Source of the DNA: Microcebus murinus
Taxonomy: Eukaryota > Chordata > Mammalia > Primates > Cheirogaleidae
Direction of reading: 5' to 3'
Length of the DNA: 64,000 nt
NCBI RefSeq assembly: GCF_040939455.1
Contig: NC_134136.1
Coordinates: 72,968,501-73,032,500 of the forward strand
The notes beneath the pieces were generated by a model. It worked only from the letters and a program-made list of their open reading frames with translations, searched no databases and was not told the DNA's origin. The position numbers and the translations under genes are program-made. This document shows positions 1 to 6,954 of the stretch, in pieces; position 1 is the stretch's first letter; the number at the start of each line of letters is the position of its first letter.

Positions 1-590
1 TGCTGTGTAAACTCCCCTTACTCTTGACCTGGGAGTGTTCGGCAGGGAAATGCCCGAGCGGGCTCTGGTTCCTGATGCGCGGAGAGTGGTTGCTGCGCGC
101 GGACCCTCCCCCGCCTTAAACCGCGGCCGGCTGTTGTGTGCTCTGGGAACTCAGCGCGTTCACTACTCTAGTCTCTTCTCCACACAGCTTAATCCCGCGC
201 TGCCATTTCTCACCAGCTTCAGGCACCTCCCGGCCTACGTGGGAGTGGAGCTCGGTGTGGGAAGGGGTGTTTCTCAGCGCCGGTTAGAGGCTGGCGCCAC
301 TGCCCGCCGGCAGCGGCTTAAGCCGCGCCTCGCTCCCTCCCTGATGTGTGCCTCCGAATCCCCGAGTTTTGCGGGAGAATGATCGGTTCACCTTTGCTTT
401 AGGCTGTAGATGATCTTATCCCTCTATTTCTTGTTGAGTGTCTGCAGTCTGGCAAAGCTGGTCTCGTGGAAGTGTAGATCGCTGGAGTGTGGCTATCCGC
501 TTTCTTCACTATTTGCTCTGGGAGCAGAGAGCCAGGATGGCACCCCTACTCCGCCATTTTTCTACTCCCAACACCATAACAATTAATATG
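1..590 (-). mobile_element. Probable LINE-1 5' UTR, cut by window edge
   Basis: A sharply bounded GC- and CpG-rich block lies beside AT-rich DNA. Read on the minus strand it begins near 590-575 with 'aaaaatggcggagtagg', which resembles the opening of primate L1 5' UTRs (a YY1-type ATGGCGG or ATGGCCG motif followed by A/GTAGG). A few hundred bases of CpG-rich sequence without a long ORF follow, as in an L1 promoter. Its sequence differs from the 5' UTRs of the other full-length L1s in this window (near 10790, 32312 and 47117), so it would be another L1 5' UTR lineage. The rest of the element would lie left of position 1. Retained CpGs suggest it is fairly young. An LTR or an unrelated CpG island is the alternative. 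Confidence 0.5.
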
Positions 591-1159
591 TTCATAACTT
601 CAACTGCAACTCTACTGTTACACGTTAATTATGAAAAACACAATAAAGACTGAGTCCCAATTTTGAATAATTAAAAGATAAGGGCACAGTAAGTTCCTCT
701 ATTATAATATATGTAACTCTGAAAGATGTCAATATCCATTTTGGAAGCCAATGTTCTATTGACTCAGAGAAAAATATAGCCAGCCATGATTAATTCTGAA
801 AGAAGTAATAAAGTAAATATTTGTGAACATCATAGTATAACTAAAAGTTATGAAAGTAGAAGTTTTAACTCAGAATATTTGACATAAATGTATACTGATT
901 TACTCTCTAGCTCTGTGTATTTGACTTCTTTTCCCAGATTCCACAAGTGAGACCAGGTTCTATTTACTATTTTTCATTCTATCTTGTATAATGTATATCA
1001 AACCATCATGTTGAATAACTTAAATATACACAATAAAAATTTTGAAATAATAATAAACAGTTTGAAAACGATAAATAAACACACACTGAGTTAAAGGGCA
1101 TTTTGGGAGTTGCTGAATCATCTAAAATAATCCTATCAGTTTGCCTGCTGGTTAATTTT
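591..1159. other. Unique AT-rich spacer
   Basis: No repeat family, RNA gene or credible coding exon recognised. The short open frames here have no features of real proteins. Confidence 0.5.
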
Positions 1160-1173
1160 AATAGTTGCCTTTT
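1160..1173. repeat. TSD of LINE-1 copy A (3' side of element)
   Basis: The 14-mer aatagttgcctttt abuts the A-rich tail of the minus-strand L1. It is repeated exactly at 10791-10804, next to the L1 5' end, so the two mark one insertion event. Confidence 0.9.
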
Positions 1174-1394
1174 ATTTATTTATTTTTATTCAGCATATTA
1201 TGGGAGTACAAATGTTAAGGTTATATATATTGCCCTTGCCCCTACTCCCCAGTCGAATCAGAGTTTCAAGAGTGTCCATCCCCCAGGTGGGGTGCATCAC
1301 ACTCATTATGTATGTATATACCCATCCCCTCACCACGCACCTGTCTGACACCTAATATATGTTATTCCTATGTGTCCACTGAGGTGTTGATCAG

Positions 1395-2830
1395 TTAATA
1401 CCAATTTGCTAGTGAGTACATGTGATGCTTATTTTTCCATTCTTGGGATATTTCACTTAGTAGAATGGGTGCCAACTCTATCCAGGAAAATACAAGAGGT
1501 GCTATATCACCATTGTTTCTTAGAGCCGAATAGTACTCCATGGTATGCATATACCACATTTTATTAATCCACTCATGAATTGATGGGCACTTGGGTTGTT
1601 TCCACATCTTTGCAATTGTGAATTGTGCTGCTATGAACATTCGAGTGCAGGTGTCATTTTATACAATTTCTTTTGTTCTTTTGGGTACATGCCCAGTAAT
1701 GGGATTGCTGGATCAAATGGTAGATCTACTTGTATTGCCTTAAGGTATCTCCATATTGCTTTCCACAGAAGTTGAACTAGTTTGCAGCCCCACCAGGTAT
1801 TGTAGGAGTGTTTCTATCTCTCCACATCCAGACCAACATTTATTGTTTTGGGGACTTGTTAATAAAGGTCATTCTCACTGGAGATAAGTGATATCTCATT
1901 ATGGTTTTGATTTGTATTTCCCAGATGATTACAGATGTTGAGTATTTTTTCATATGTTTGTTGATCATTATTCTGTCTTCTTTTCGAAAGTTTCTGTTCA
2001 TGCTCTTTGCCCACTTTCTGCTAGGGTTGTCTGATTTTCCCTTGCTGATTTTCCTGAGTTCTGAATACATTCTAGTTATCAGCCCTTTATTGGATGTGTA
2101 GCTTGAGAAAATTTTCTCCCATTCTGTGAGTTGTATGTTTGCTTTCTTGACAGTTTCTTTGGCTATGCAGAAGCTTATTAATTTGATCAGGTCCCATTTA
2201 TTTATTCTTATTGATGCTGTGATTGCCTTTGGGGTCTTCTTCATAAATTCTTTGCCTAGGACAGTATATAGAAGAATATTTCCAATGTTTTCCTCTAGAA
2301 TTCTGATAGTTTCACATGTAAGGTTCAAGTCTGTTACCCAGAGTGAGTTGATTTTTGTGAGGTGAAAGGTGTGGGCCCTGTTTCAGTCTTCTACATTTGG
2401 CTATCAAGTGTTCTCAGAACCATTTATTAAATAAGGATTCTTTTCCCCAGTGTATGTTTTTGTCTGCTTTGTTGAAGATTAGATGGCAATATGAGGATGG
2501 TTTTATACCTGGGTTCTCTGTTCTGTTCCACTGGTCAATGTCCCTGTTCTTGTGCCAATCGCATGCTGTTTTAATTACTATAGCCTTGTAGTATAGTTTG
2601 AAGTCTGGTAAATTGATACCTCCTATTTTGTTTTTATTGCCTAATATTGATTTTGCTATATGGGGTGTTCTCTGGTTCCATATGAAGTGTAAAATTATTT
2701 TTTCTATATCTGTGAAAAATGATGATGGTATTTTAATAGGGATTGCATTGACTATGTAGGTCACTTTGGGTAGTATAGACATTTTATGAACATTGATTCT
2801 GCCAACCAATGAACATGGTATGTTCTTCCA
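1395..2830 (-). pseudogene. LINE-1 ORF2 C-terminal part, copy A
   Basis: Remnant of the L1 endonuclease/reverse transcriptase protein, C-terminal to the RT domain. Minus-strand pieces at 2414-2830, 1840-2328 and 1395-1640 lie in different frames and match successive parts of ORF2 of copies B and C. The last piece ends in the LANWY-stop seen at the C-terminus of copy C. Frameshifts between pieces, and the provirus at 2831, make it non-functional. Confidence 0.88.
2825..2830. repeat. 6-bp TSD of the endogenous retrovirus (left)
   Basis: cttcca lies directly before the 5' LTR and again at 6949-6954 after the 3' LTR. A 6-bp duplication is usual for betaretrovirus-like (class II) integration and shows the provirus boundaries are intact. 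Confidence 0.93.
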
Positions 2831-2856
2831 TGTGGGGCGCGGTGACAACGCCATTA

Positions 2857-2866
2857 CAAGATGGCG
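2857..2866 (+). promoter_or_regulatory. YY1-type site in 5' LTR
   Basis: caagatggcg fits the YY1 core AANATGGCG and lies about 25 bp from the LTR start. The same motif occurs near the start of L1 5' UTRs. The 3' LTR copy is at 6648-6657. Binding is inferred from sequence only. Confidence 0.6.
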
Positions 2867-2903
2867 CCGATTTCCGGTGGCCCGCCTGTAGTAAACAAGT
2901 TCA

Positions 2904-2913
2904 GCGCATGCGC
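2904..2913. promoter_or_regulatory. NRF1-type palindrome in 5' LTR
   Basis: gcgcatgcgc is a perfect 10-bp palindrome equal to the core of the NRF1 consensus. The 3' LTR copy is at 6695-6704. Occupancy is inferred from sequence. Confidence 0.55.
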
Positions 2914-3029
2914 AGAGTAAGTCCTGGCCCGTTCTATAAGTATGCATATGAAGGATCTTAGCTTGGCCTATCAGTAATAACCCTCGAGCGCTTTTAACCT
3001 ATCCCCATCACTTCCCTCCTTCCTTAGAG

Positions 3030-3036
3030 TATATAA
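3030..3036 (+). promoter_or_regulatory. TATA box of 5' LTR
   Basis: tatataa, about 60 bp upstream of the attaaa signal, fits the U3/R layout of a short class II LTR. Transcription would start roughly 25-30 bp downstream. The 3' LTR copy is at 6821-6827. Confidence 0.7.
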
Positions 3037-3159
3037 GTGTGTGAGAGCTTGTGCTCAGGGTCTTCCGCATCATGCAAGTTTAAAGGGAACCCCATTAAAG
3101 CACGGTCAGAAGAACTCCTGTTGCCGCGTCTTCCTTGCTGGCGAGGCGGGCGTGACAAG

Positions 3160-3177
3160 TGGTGCCGAAACCCGGGA
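3160..3177 (+). other. Primer-binding site, tRNA-Phe
   Basis: tggtgccgaaacccggga, two bases after the 5' LTR, is the exact complement of the 3' 18 nt of mammalian tRNA-Phe, including CCA. Rodent IAP elements use tRNA-Phe, whereas many other class II ERVs use tRNA-Lys, so this supports the IAP-like assignment. Confidence 0.92.
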
Positions 3178-3220
3178 ACTTGAAACAACTTTGAGGCACC
3201 AGCGGAGACGACCTCGACAG

Positions 3221-3228
3221 AGGTGAGT
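3221..3228 (+). promoter_or_regulatory. Candidate retroviral splice donor
   Basis: ag|gtgagt is a full consensus 5' splice site in the untranslated leader, downstream of the PBS and 47 bp before the gag ATG. This is where the donor for subgenomic env RNA is expected. Use is inferred. Confidence 0.6.
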
Positions 3229-3274
3229 TTAGAACTGACGTGTGGGACGGCCAAAACTCCCCTGCTTCCAAAAA

Positions 3275-4438
3275 ATGGGTAATATTCTGCTGCGGCACTT
3301 TTTGTGGCCTATTATCATGAAATGCCTATATGATGAGACTTCAGGCCCGCGCGTAGCAGCTAGCCAAAGTGCACTGAGTGACTTGCAAGAAGCAAGCTCA
3401 GAGAGAAGCAGTAAGGGAGGTACCGTGGTAAAAGGTGGAAAAAAGGAATATAGAGCTCAAAAAAGGAAAATGCAGGGAGGGAAAGCGCAGCCCGACCTGC
3501 AAAGGGAGAGAAAGAAGAAAAGGGAGAGAAAGAAGAAAAGGGAGAGAAAGAAGAAAAGGGAGAGAAAGAAATGTAAAGGTACCAGGAATAAAAATAACAA
3601 AGGAAAGGACAGGACAGAAGACAGAGGAGATAGCCTTTTTCTGTCAGAATTTAAGAAATTAAATATTTCTGAGGATGATTCCTCTTCTTCCTCTTCTCTT
3701 ACTTCCTCAAGTTCAGGGGAGGAGGCGGGGGAGGAGCTAGATTCAGAGGAGGAAGCTACTTTGGAACAGGAAGCGGCAGGTTATGAGCGGTATCGCCCAT
3801 CTCCGTCTGCCCCGCCTTATGAGGAAATAAGCGTTAGCCCCAGGCAGAGAGGCGCACTGCAGGGTGCTTCATTCATTCACCCTGAAGAGCGAAAAGAGCT
3901 GTTTCTTACCTTTCCTGTCTTTGAGAATGATAATCAAAGGGGCTGGGAGCCAGTAAACGCCAAGCAATTAAAAGAGCTGGCGGAGGCTGTCCGAAACTGG
4001 GGTCATGGGGCCTCCTACACCTTATCTTTGGTAGAGAGACTGGGCAATTCAGCAATGACGCCCAGAGATTGGAGTCAGCTCGTCAAGGCAGTACTGACTA
4101 CAGGTCAGTATTTAGATTGGAAGTCCATTAACCAGGAAGAGTGCATGGAGCAATCCCGGAGAAACGCCCAGCGTGGGCAACCAGCATGGAATTTTGACAT
4201 GCTCACAGGGCAGGGGCAGTGGGTCAACAATCAGGTCGCCTACCAAGAGGAGGTATATGCCCAGATCAACTCCATAGTCATTAAGGCGTGGAAGAGCTTG
4301 CCCAATCGTGGGGAGGTCAGGGGTAACTTGACAAAAATTATCCAGGCCCCTGCTGAATCCCAAACATGCCTTGTTGCAGTTTGCAATGCGGAACGAGCTT
4401 ATTTTCCCAAGAGTAACTTCACTGCTACCTTTGGTTGA
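3275..4438 (+). CDS. gag: Truncated retroviral Gag (matrix to part of capsid)
   Basis: An open frame of 387 codons from the ATG at 3275. I prefer this over an in-frame ATG at 3242 because it begins Met-Gly-Asn, a usable N-myristoylation signal for membrane targeting. A short N-terminus is followed by a Lys/Arg/Glu tract at residues 77-99 (about 3.8 copies of an 18-nt repeat), a Ser-rich then acidic tract at 131-161, a PSAP late-domain motif at 177-180 that would recruit TSG101/ESCRT, and a betaretrovirus-like capsid N-terminal domain at about 212-360. It breaks off before the capsid major homology region. About 27 unrelated residues follow because the internal deletion joins it to pol out of frame. 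No nucleocapsid zinc knuckles remain. The matrix domain also looks shorter than usual, so a second deletion is possible. Confidence 0.88.
   Translation: MGNILLRHFLWPIIMKCLYDETSGPRVAASQSALSDLQEASSERSSKGGTVVKGGKKEYRAQKRKMQGGKAQPDLQRERKKKRERKKKRERKKKRERKKCKGTRNKNNKGKDRTEDRGDSLFLSEFKKLNISEDDSSSSSSLTSSSSGEEAGEELDSEEEATLEQEAAGYERYRPSPSAPPYEEISVSPRQRGALQGASFIHPEERKELFLTFPVFENDNQRGWEPVNAKQLKELAEAVRNWGHGASYTLSLVERLGNSAMTPRDWSQLVKAVLTTGQYLDWKSINQEECMEQSRRNAQRGQPAWNFDMLTGQGQWVNNQVAYQEEVYAQINSIVIKAWKSLPNRGEVRGNLTKIIQAPAESQTCLVAVCNAERAYFPKSNFTATFG
3504..3571 (+). repeat. 18-nt tandem repeat inside gag
   Basis: Units at 3504-3521, 3522-3539 and 3540-3557 are identical (gggagagaaagaagaaaa). A partial fourth runs from 3558 to 3571. 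Each full unit encodes Arg-Glu-Arg-Lys-Lys-Lys, so copy number changes the length of a basic tract without shifting frame. Confidence 0.93.
4340..4372. other. Internal deletion junction, gag to pol
   Basis: Gag-frame homology (capsid, '...TKIIQAP') ends near 4350-4360. Pol-frame residues begin at about the same place and lead directly into RNase H. Two overlapping frames are therefore open here, and the sequence between them (capsid end, nucleocapsid, protease, RT polymerase) is absent. The exact breakpoint needs a full-length relative. Confidence 0.75.
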
Positions 4439-5762
4439 TGCCTTGAATGTGTATACCGATGGCTCTAAGACAGGTATTGGGAGCTATGTCATTCAGGACA
4501 AGGTGTATACAAAACAGTTTAACTATTCTTCTCCTCAGCTAGTAGAGTGTGCCGTAGTCGGTCTGGTTCTCAGTACCATCACTGAACCTATCAACATCAT
4601 CTCAGACTCCTTTTATGTGGTCAACGCAGTTAAACAGTTAGAGAACTCCTTTCACATTCTTGCCAAGAGTACTGTCTTTTCTGTATTTACAGAAATTAGG
4701 AATACTATTCAAAATAGGAAAAACCCATTTTCCATTCAGCATATCAGAGCTCATTCCTTGTTACCTGGACCTATGGCTGCGGGAAATGCTATGGCAGATC
4801 GCGCCACTCGCGCCCTCTGGGTGTCTGATGGCCACGCCGCCGCCATAGACTTTCATAAACTTTATCATGTGCCAGCTGAAACCTTACGACTTAAGTTCAG
4901 CATCACGCGTGCAGATGCTCGTGAGATTGTACTGCAATGTCCAAGTTGTGCTCCTTATCGCACTGTTGTTCATACGGGCGTGAATCCTAGGGGTTTGCGT
5001 CCTCTACATATGTGGCAAATGGATGTAACTCACGTCCCATCTTTTGGGAAGCTTCAGTATGTTCACGTGTCTGTTGACACGTGCTCAGGCGTCCTTCATG
5101 TCACGCCTCTGGCTGGAGAAAAGGCAAGTTACGTTATCATTCACTGCCTAGAAGCTTGGGCAGCCTGGGGCAAGCCCCGGGTTATTAAGACAGATAATGG
5201 CCCAGCTTATACCTCAAAATCTTTTCAGCAGTTTTGCACTCGCTTGGGTGTGGAGCACCGTACCGGTCTTCCCTACAACCCTCAAGCACAAGGCATCGTG
5301 GAACGTGCTCACGGCACGCTCAAAATGTACTTACAAAAACAAAAAGGGGGAGATGCCCTACAGCTAGGGCTATCACCCAAAGGACGCCTTTCCTTTGCTC
5401 TCTTTACTTTAAATTTTTTAAATTTAGATGTCAAGGGACGTTCGGCAGCAGACAGGCATGTCACGCCTGCTCCGCCACAGAAAGAATTAGTGAAGTGGAA
5501 AGATGTGTTGTCTAACCTATGGAAAGGCCCGGATCCAGTGTTAATGAGATCCAGGGGAGCTATTTGTATTTTTCCACAGGACCAGGACAATCCCATCTGG
5601 GTGCCCACGTGGCTGACTAGAACGGTGCAGCAGCCTCCAGAGCAGCATGGGGACCCAGTGGCTACTCCTCCTGACGACAGTATGGATGATCGCGAGGATG
5701 GCAGTGGAGCCACGCTGGGGGATCCTGTCAGTGCTTCCCCTGCCGTTGCCTGTGACACATGA
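4371..5762 (+). CDS. pol: RNase H and integrase part of Pol, open frame
   Basis: A 463-codon open stretch counted from a TTG at 4371. The first in-frame ATG is 4386, so it is an internal piece of Pol rather than a gene with its own start. RNase H keeps its four acidic residues: D30 (YTDGS), E59, D79 (SDS) and D143 (NAMAD). Integrase follows with an N-terminal zinc site (H162, H166, C190, C193) and a catalytic core D218, D275, E311 in exact D,D-35-E spacing. The C-terminal region has the WKGPDPV and NPIWVPTW motifs typical of betaretroviral integrases. The frame is +1 relative to gag. RT polymerase and protease are missing. No stop interrupts the frame, suggesting a young element or recent loss of constraint. 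Whether any protein is made is unclear. Confidence 0.9.
   Translation: MLQFAMRNELIFPRVTSLLPLVDALNVYTDGSKTGIGSYVIQDKVYTKQFNYSSPQLVECAVVGLVLSTITEPINIISDSFYVVNAVKQLENSFHILAKSTVFSVFTEIRNTIQNRKNPFSIQHIRAHSLLPGPMAAGNAMADRATRALWVSDGHAAAIDFHKLYHVPAETLRLKFSITRADAREIVLQCPSCAPYRTVVHTGVNPRGLRPLHMWQMDVTHVPSFGKLQYVHVSVDTCSGVLHVTPLAGEKASYVIIHCLEAWAAWGKPRVIKTDNGPAYTSKSFQQFCTRLGVEHRTGLPYNPQAQGIVERAHGTLKMYLQKQKGGDALQLGLSPKGRLSFALFTLNFLNLDVKGRSAADRHVTPAPPQKELVKWKDVLSNLWKGPDPVLMRSRGAICIFPQDQDNPIWVPTWLTRTVQQPPEQHGDPVATPPDDSMDDREDGSGATLGDPVSASPAVACDT
5564..5580 (+). promoter_or_regulatory. Candidate env splice acceptor
   Basis: A pyrimidine-rich run ending ttccacag|g at 5578-5579 lies inside the 3' end of pol, 67 bp before a candidate env start at 5647. 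This matches where betaretroviruses splice the leader to env. Inferred from sequence alone. Confidence 0.5.
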
Positions 5763-5817
5763 CGCATCAGTTTTCCCCCGCCTACTGTTATTGAGAGCCC
5801 GTGAGCTCCCTGCTTAA
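5647..5817 (+). pseudogene. env: Candidate Env leader, overlapping pol
   Basis: A 56-codon frame overlapping the last 116 bases of pol in another frame. It starts M-G-T-Q-W then L-L-L-L-T-T-V-W, a hydrophobic signal-peptide-like N-terminus. The overlap of env start with pol end is normal betaretroviral organisation. The frame closes at 5817 and does not join the downstream surface-protein fragment, which lies in a different frame, so env is broken. Assigned by position and hydrophobicity; real homology of this segment is untested. Confidence 0.5.
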
Positions 5818-6360
5818 CTGGAGGGAAATAGATCCTTCTCCTTGAAGGGGACTTTGTGTTTTGTGTGGGGTTAACGGAAGCTGCACGGACTTGGCCCCCC
5901 TGTCCATTGGTGGCTGGGGGTATGGCAGGGAATGCTAGTTTCGCATGGAATCTTAGCGACTCTTTTGAAGGTTCTGTGAGGGTGATTGCGGGAGGGCGAA
6001 ACTCGACCTTTGCCCCTACACCTGTCTGTGTTTGGCCCCCGTTTATCTGGGTGGTATCCACGGAAAAACCCTCTGGTACACATGTGAACTGTTCCTCTAA
6101 TACGTGCAATTATACATTGTGTTAGAATGCCACGTCTCACCCCTCTGCCATTGTTACCCGCTTGCCTAGATACATTCCTGTTTCTGTTAAAGCTCCTAGC
6201 TCTATGACTCTGTTTCGGTCTTGCAGCCACGGCCGTCTTGCTGCTTGCTGCGGCTGGCGGCGGGCTGTGGGCCATACTCTGTGTGGTATTGGCACAGGCA
6301 TTTGCTGCGCTTGAACTGGGACAGCCTACACAGGTGTGGTTGACCATGCTTAAGGGTTAG
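5818..6360 (+). pseudogene. env: Env remnants (surface C-terminal part and a hydrophobic piece)
   Basis: The frame at 5856-6125 carries several N-glycosylation sequons and a Cys-x-Trp-Pro-Pro-Phe segment followed by closely spaced cysteines. This resembles the C-terminal part of class II (HERV-K/IAPE-like) surface glycoprotein. A stop at 6123-6125 interrupts it and the same frame then continues with an N-A-T sequon. Near 6225-6345 a different frame encodes an Ala/Leu/Gly-rich hydrophobic stretch that could derive from the start of the transmembrane subunit. Most of the surface and transmembrane subunits are deleted. No functional envelope can come from this copy. Confidence 0.6.
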
Positions 6361-6607
6361 CCTAGTTTTGGGTTGCACGCGCTCCTACCCCCAGGTATTT
6401 TGGCAGACATGGCCTTTGCACTCTGAGGGATTTCTCCCATTGCACCAGATAAGGCATGTCTCCTATCCCACAGCCAGCCTTTGCACACCTCCGAGTTTTG
6501 CTCATTGCACGAGGTAAGGTGGTTGCTGGTGAAAGTGAGGCTCTGCAACCTTGATCGCACGGTCGAAGGACGGTGCTGAACGGTTGCTCAGCTCTCATTA
6601 AATTAAT
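6361..6607 (+). other. Proviral 3' non-coding remnant
   Basis: Sequence between the env remnants and the polypurine tract. No motif recognised; it presumably includes degenerate 3' env and untranslated sequence. Confidence 0.5.
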
Positions 6608-6621
6608 AAAACAGGGGGAGA
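6608..6621 (+). other. Polypurine tract
   Basis: aaaacagggggaga lies immediately 5' of the 3' LTR. This is the purine-rich primer for plus-strand DNA synthesis. Confidence 0.88.
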
Positions 6622-6948
6622 TGTGGGGCGCGGTGGCAACGCCATTACAAGATGGCGCCGATTTCCGGTGGCCCGCCTGTAGTAAACAAGTTCAGCGCAT
6701 GCGCAGAGTAAGTCCTGGCCCGTTCTATAAGTATGCATATGAAGGATCTTAGCTTGGCCTATCAGTAATAACCCTCGAGCGCTTTTAACCTATCCCCATC
6801 ACTTCCCTCCTTCCTTAGAGTATATAAGTGTGTGAGAGCTTGTGCTCAGGGTCTTCCGCATCATGCAAGTTTAAAGGGAACCCCATTAAAGCACGGTCAG
6901 AAGAACTCCCGTTGCCGCGTCTTCCTTGCTGGCGAGGCGGGCGCGACA
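6622..6948 (+). repeat. 3' LTR, 327 bp
   Basis: Starts TGTGGGG and ends GCGACA. It has the same length and signals as the 5' LTR: YY1-type motif 6648-6657, NRF1-type box 6695-6704, TATA 6821-6827, attaaa 6885-6890. The three differences are near 2845/6636, 3119/6910 and 3153/6944. Confidence 0.95.
6885..6890 (+). terminator. Poly(A) signal of the 3' LTR
   Basis: attaaa about 60 bp before the LTR end would direct 3' processing of proviral RNA. The 5' LTR copy is at 3094-3099. Confidence 0.65.
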
Positions 6949-6954
6949 CTTCCA

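Larger units (their letters stand above)
1174..2830 (-). mobile_element. LINE-1 copy A, 3' part (ORF2 C-terminus, 3' UTR, tail)
   Basis: The left part of a full-length minus-strand LINE-1. On the minus strand it runs from the ORF2 C-terminal domain through a short 3' UTR (reverse complement of 'tactcccataatatgctgaa' at about 1192-1211) to an A-rich tail at 1174-1190. The same L1 resumes at 6955 beyond the retrovirus. Excluding the retrovirus and one copy of its TSD, the L1 is about 5.5 kb. It is shorter than copies B and C mainly because of an internal deletion near 9992. Confidence 0.93.
2831..3157 (+). repeat. 5' LTR, 327 bp
   Basis: Begins TGTGGGG and ends GTGACA, with TG...CA termini. 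Visible signals are a YY1-type motif (caagatggcg, 2857-2866), a palindromic NRF1-type box (gcgcatgcgc, 2904-2913), a TATA box (tatataa, 3030-3036) and an attaaa poly(A) signal (3094-3099). Against the 3' LTR I count 3 differences, all transitions, two at CpG sites. Confidence 0.95.
2831..6948 (+). mobile_element. IAP-like class II endogenous retrovirus, internally deleted
   Basis: A 4,118-bp provirus with the order 5' LTR, tRNA-Phe primer-binding site, splice donor, truncated gag, RNase H-integrase part of pol, env remnants, polypurine tract, 3' LTR. It sits antisense within LINE-1 copy A and has a 6-bp TSD. The LTR layout and start (gccattacaagatggcgcc, then gtaaacaa and a gcgcatgcgc box), the tRNA-Phe PBS and the betaretrovirus-like gag and integrase together point to the intracisternal A-particle (IAP) group of class II ERVs. 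About 3 kb is missing relative to a typical 7-kb IAP-type provirus: capsid C-terminus, nucleocapsid, protease, most of RT, and most of env. Near-identical LTRs indicate recent insertion. It cannot replicate alone but keeps the cis signals for mobilisation by a helper. Confidence 0.93.

Noticed and set aside
35..382. A 115-codon frame at the window start
   Set aside because: Lies in CpG-rich probable L1 5' UTR; Arg/Pro/Ala composition only.
3504..3571. Short array considered as CRISPR-like or a satellite
   Set aside because: Repeats are head-to-tail with no spacers, inside a retroviral gag frame in mammalian DNA.
5309..6109. A 266-codon minus-strand frame across pol and env
   Set aside because: Shadow of the retroviral coding strand, where integrase motifs are unambiguous.
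5871..6347. A 158-codon minus-strand frame in the env region
   Set aside because: No recognisable domain; lies antisense to env remnants with sequons and cysteines in the expected order.
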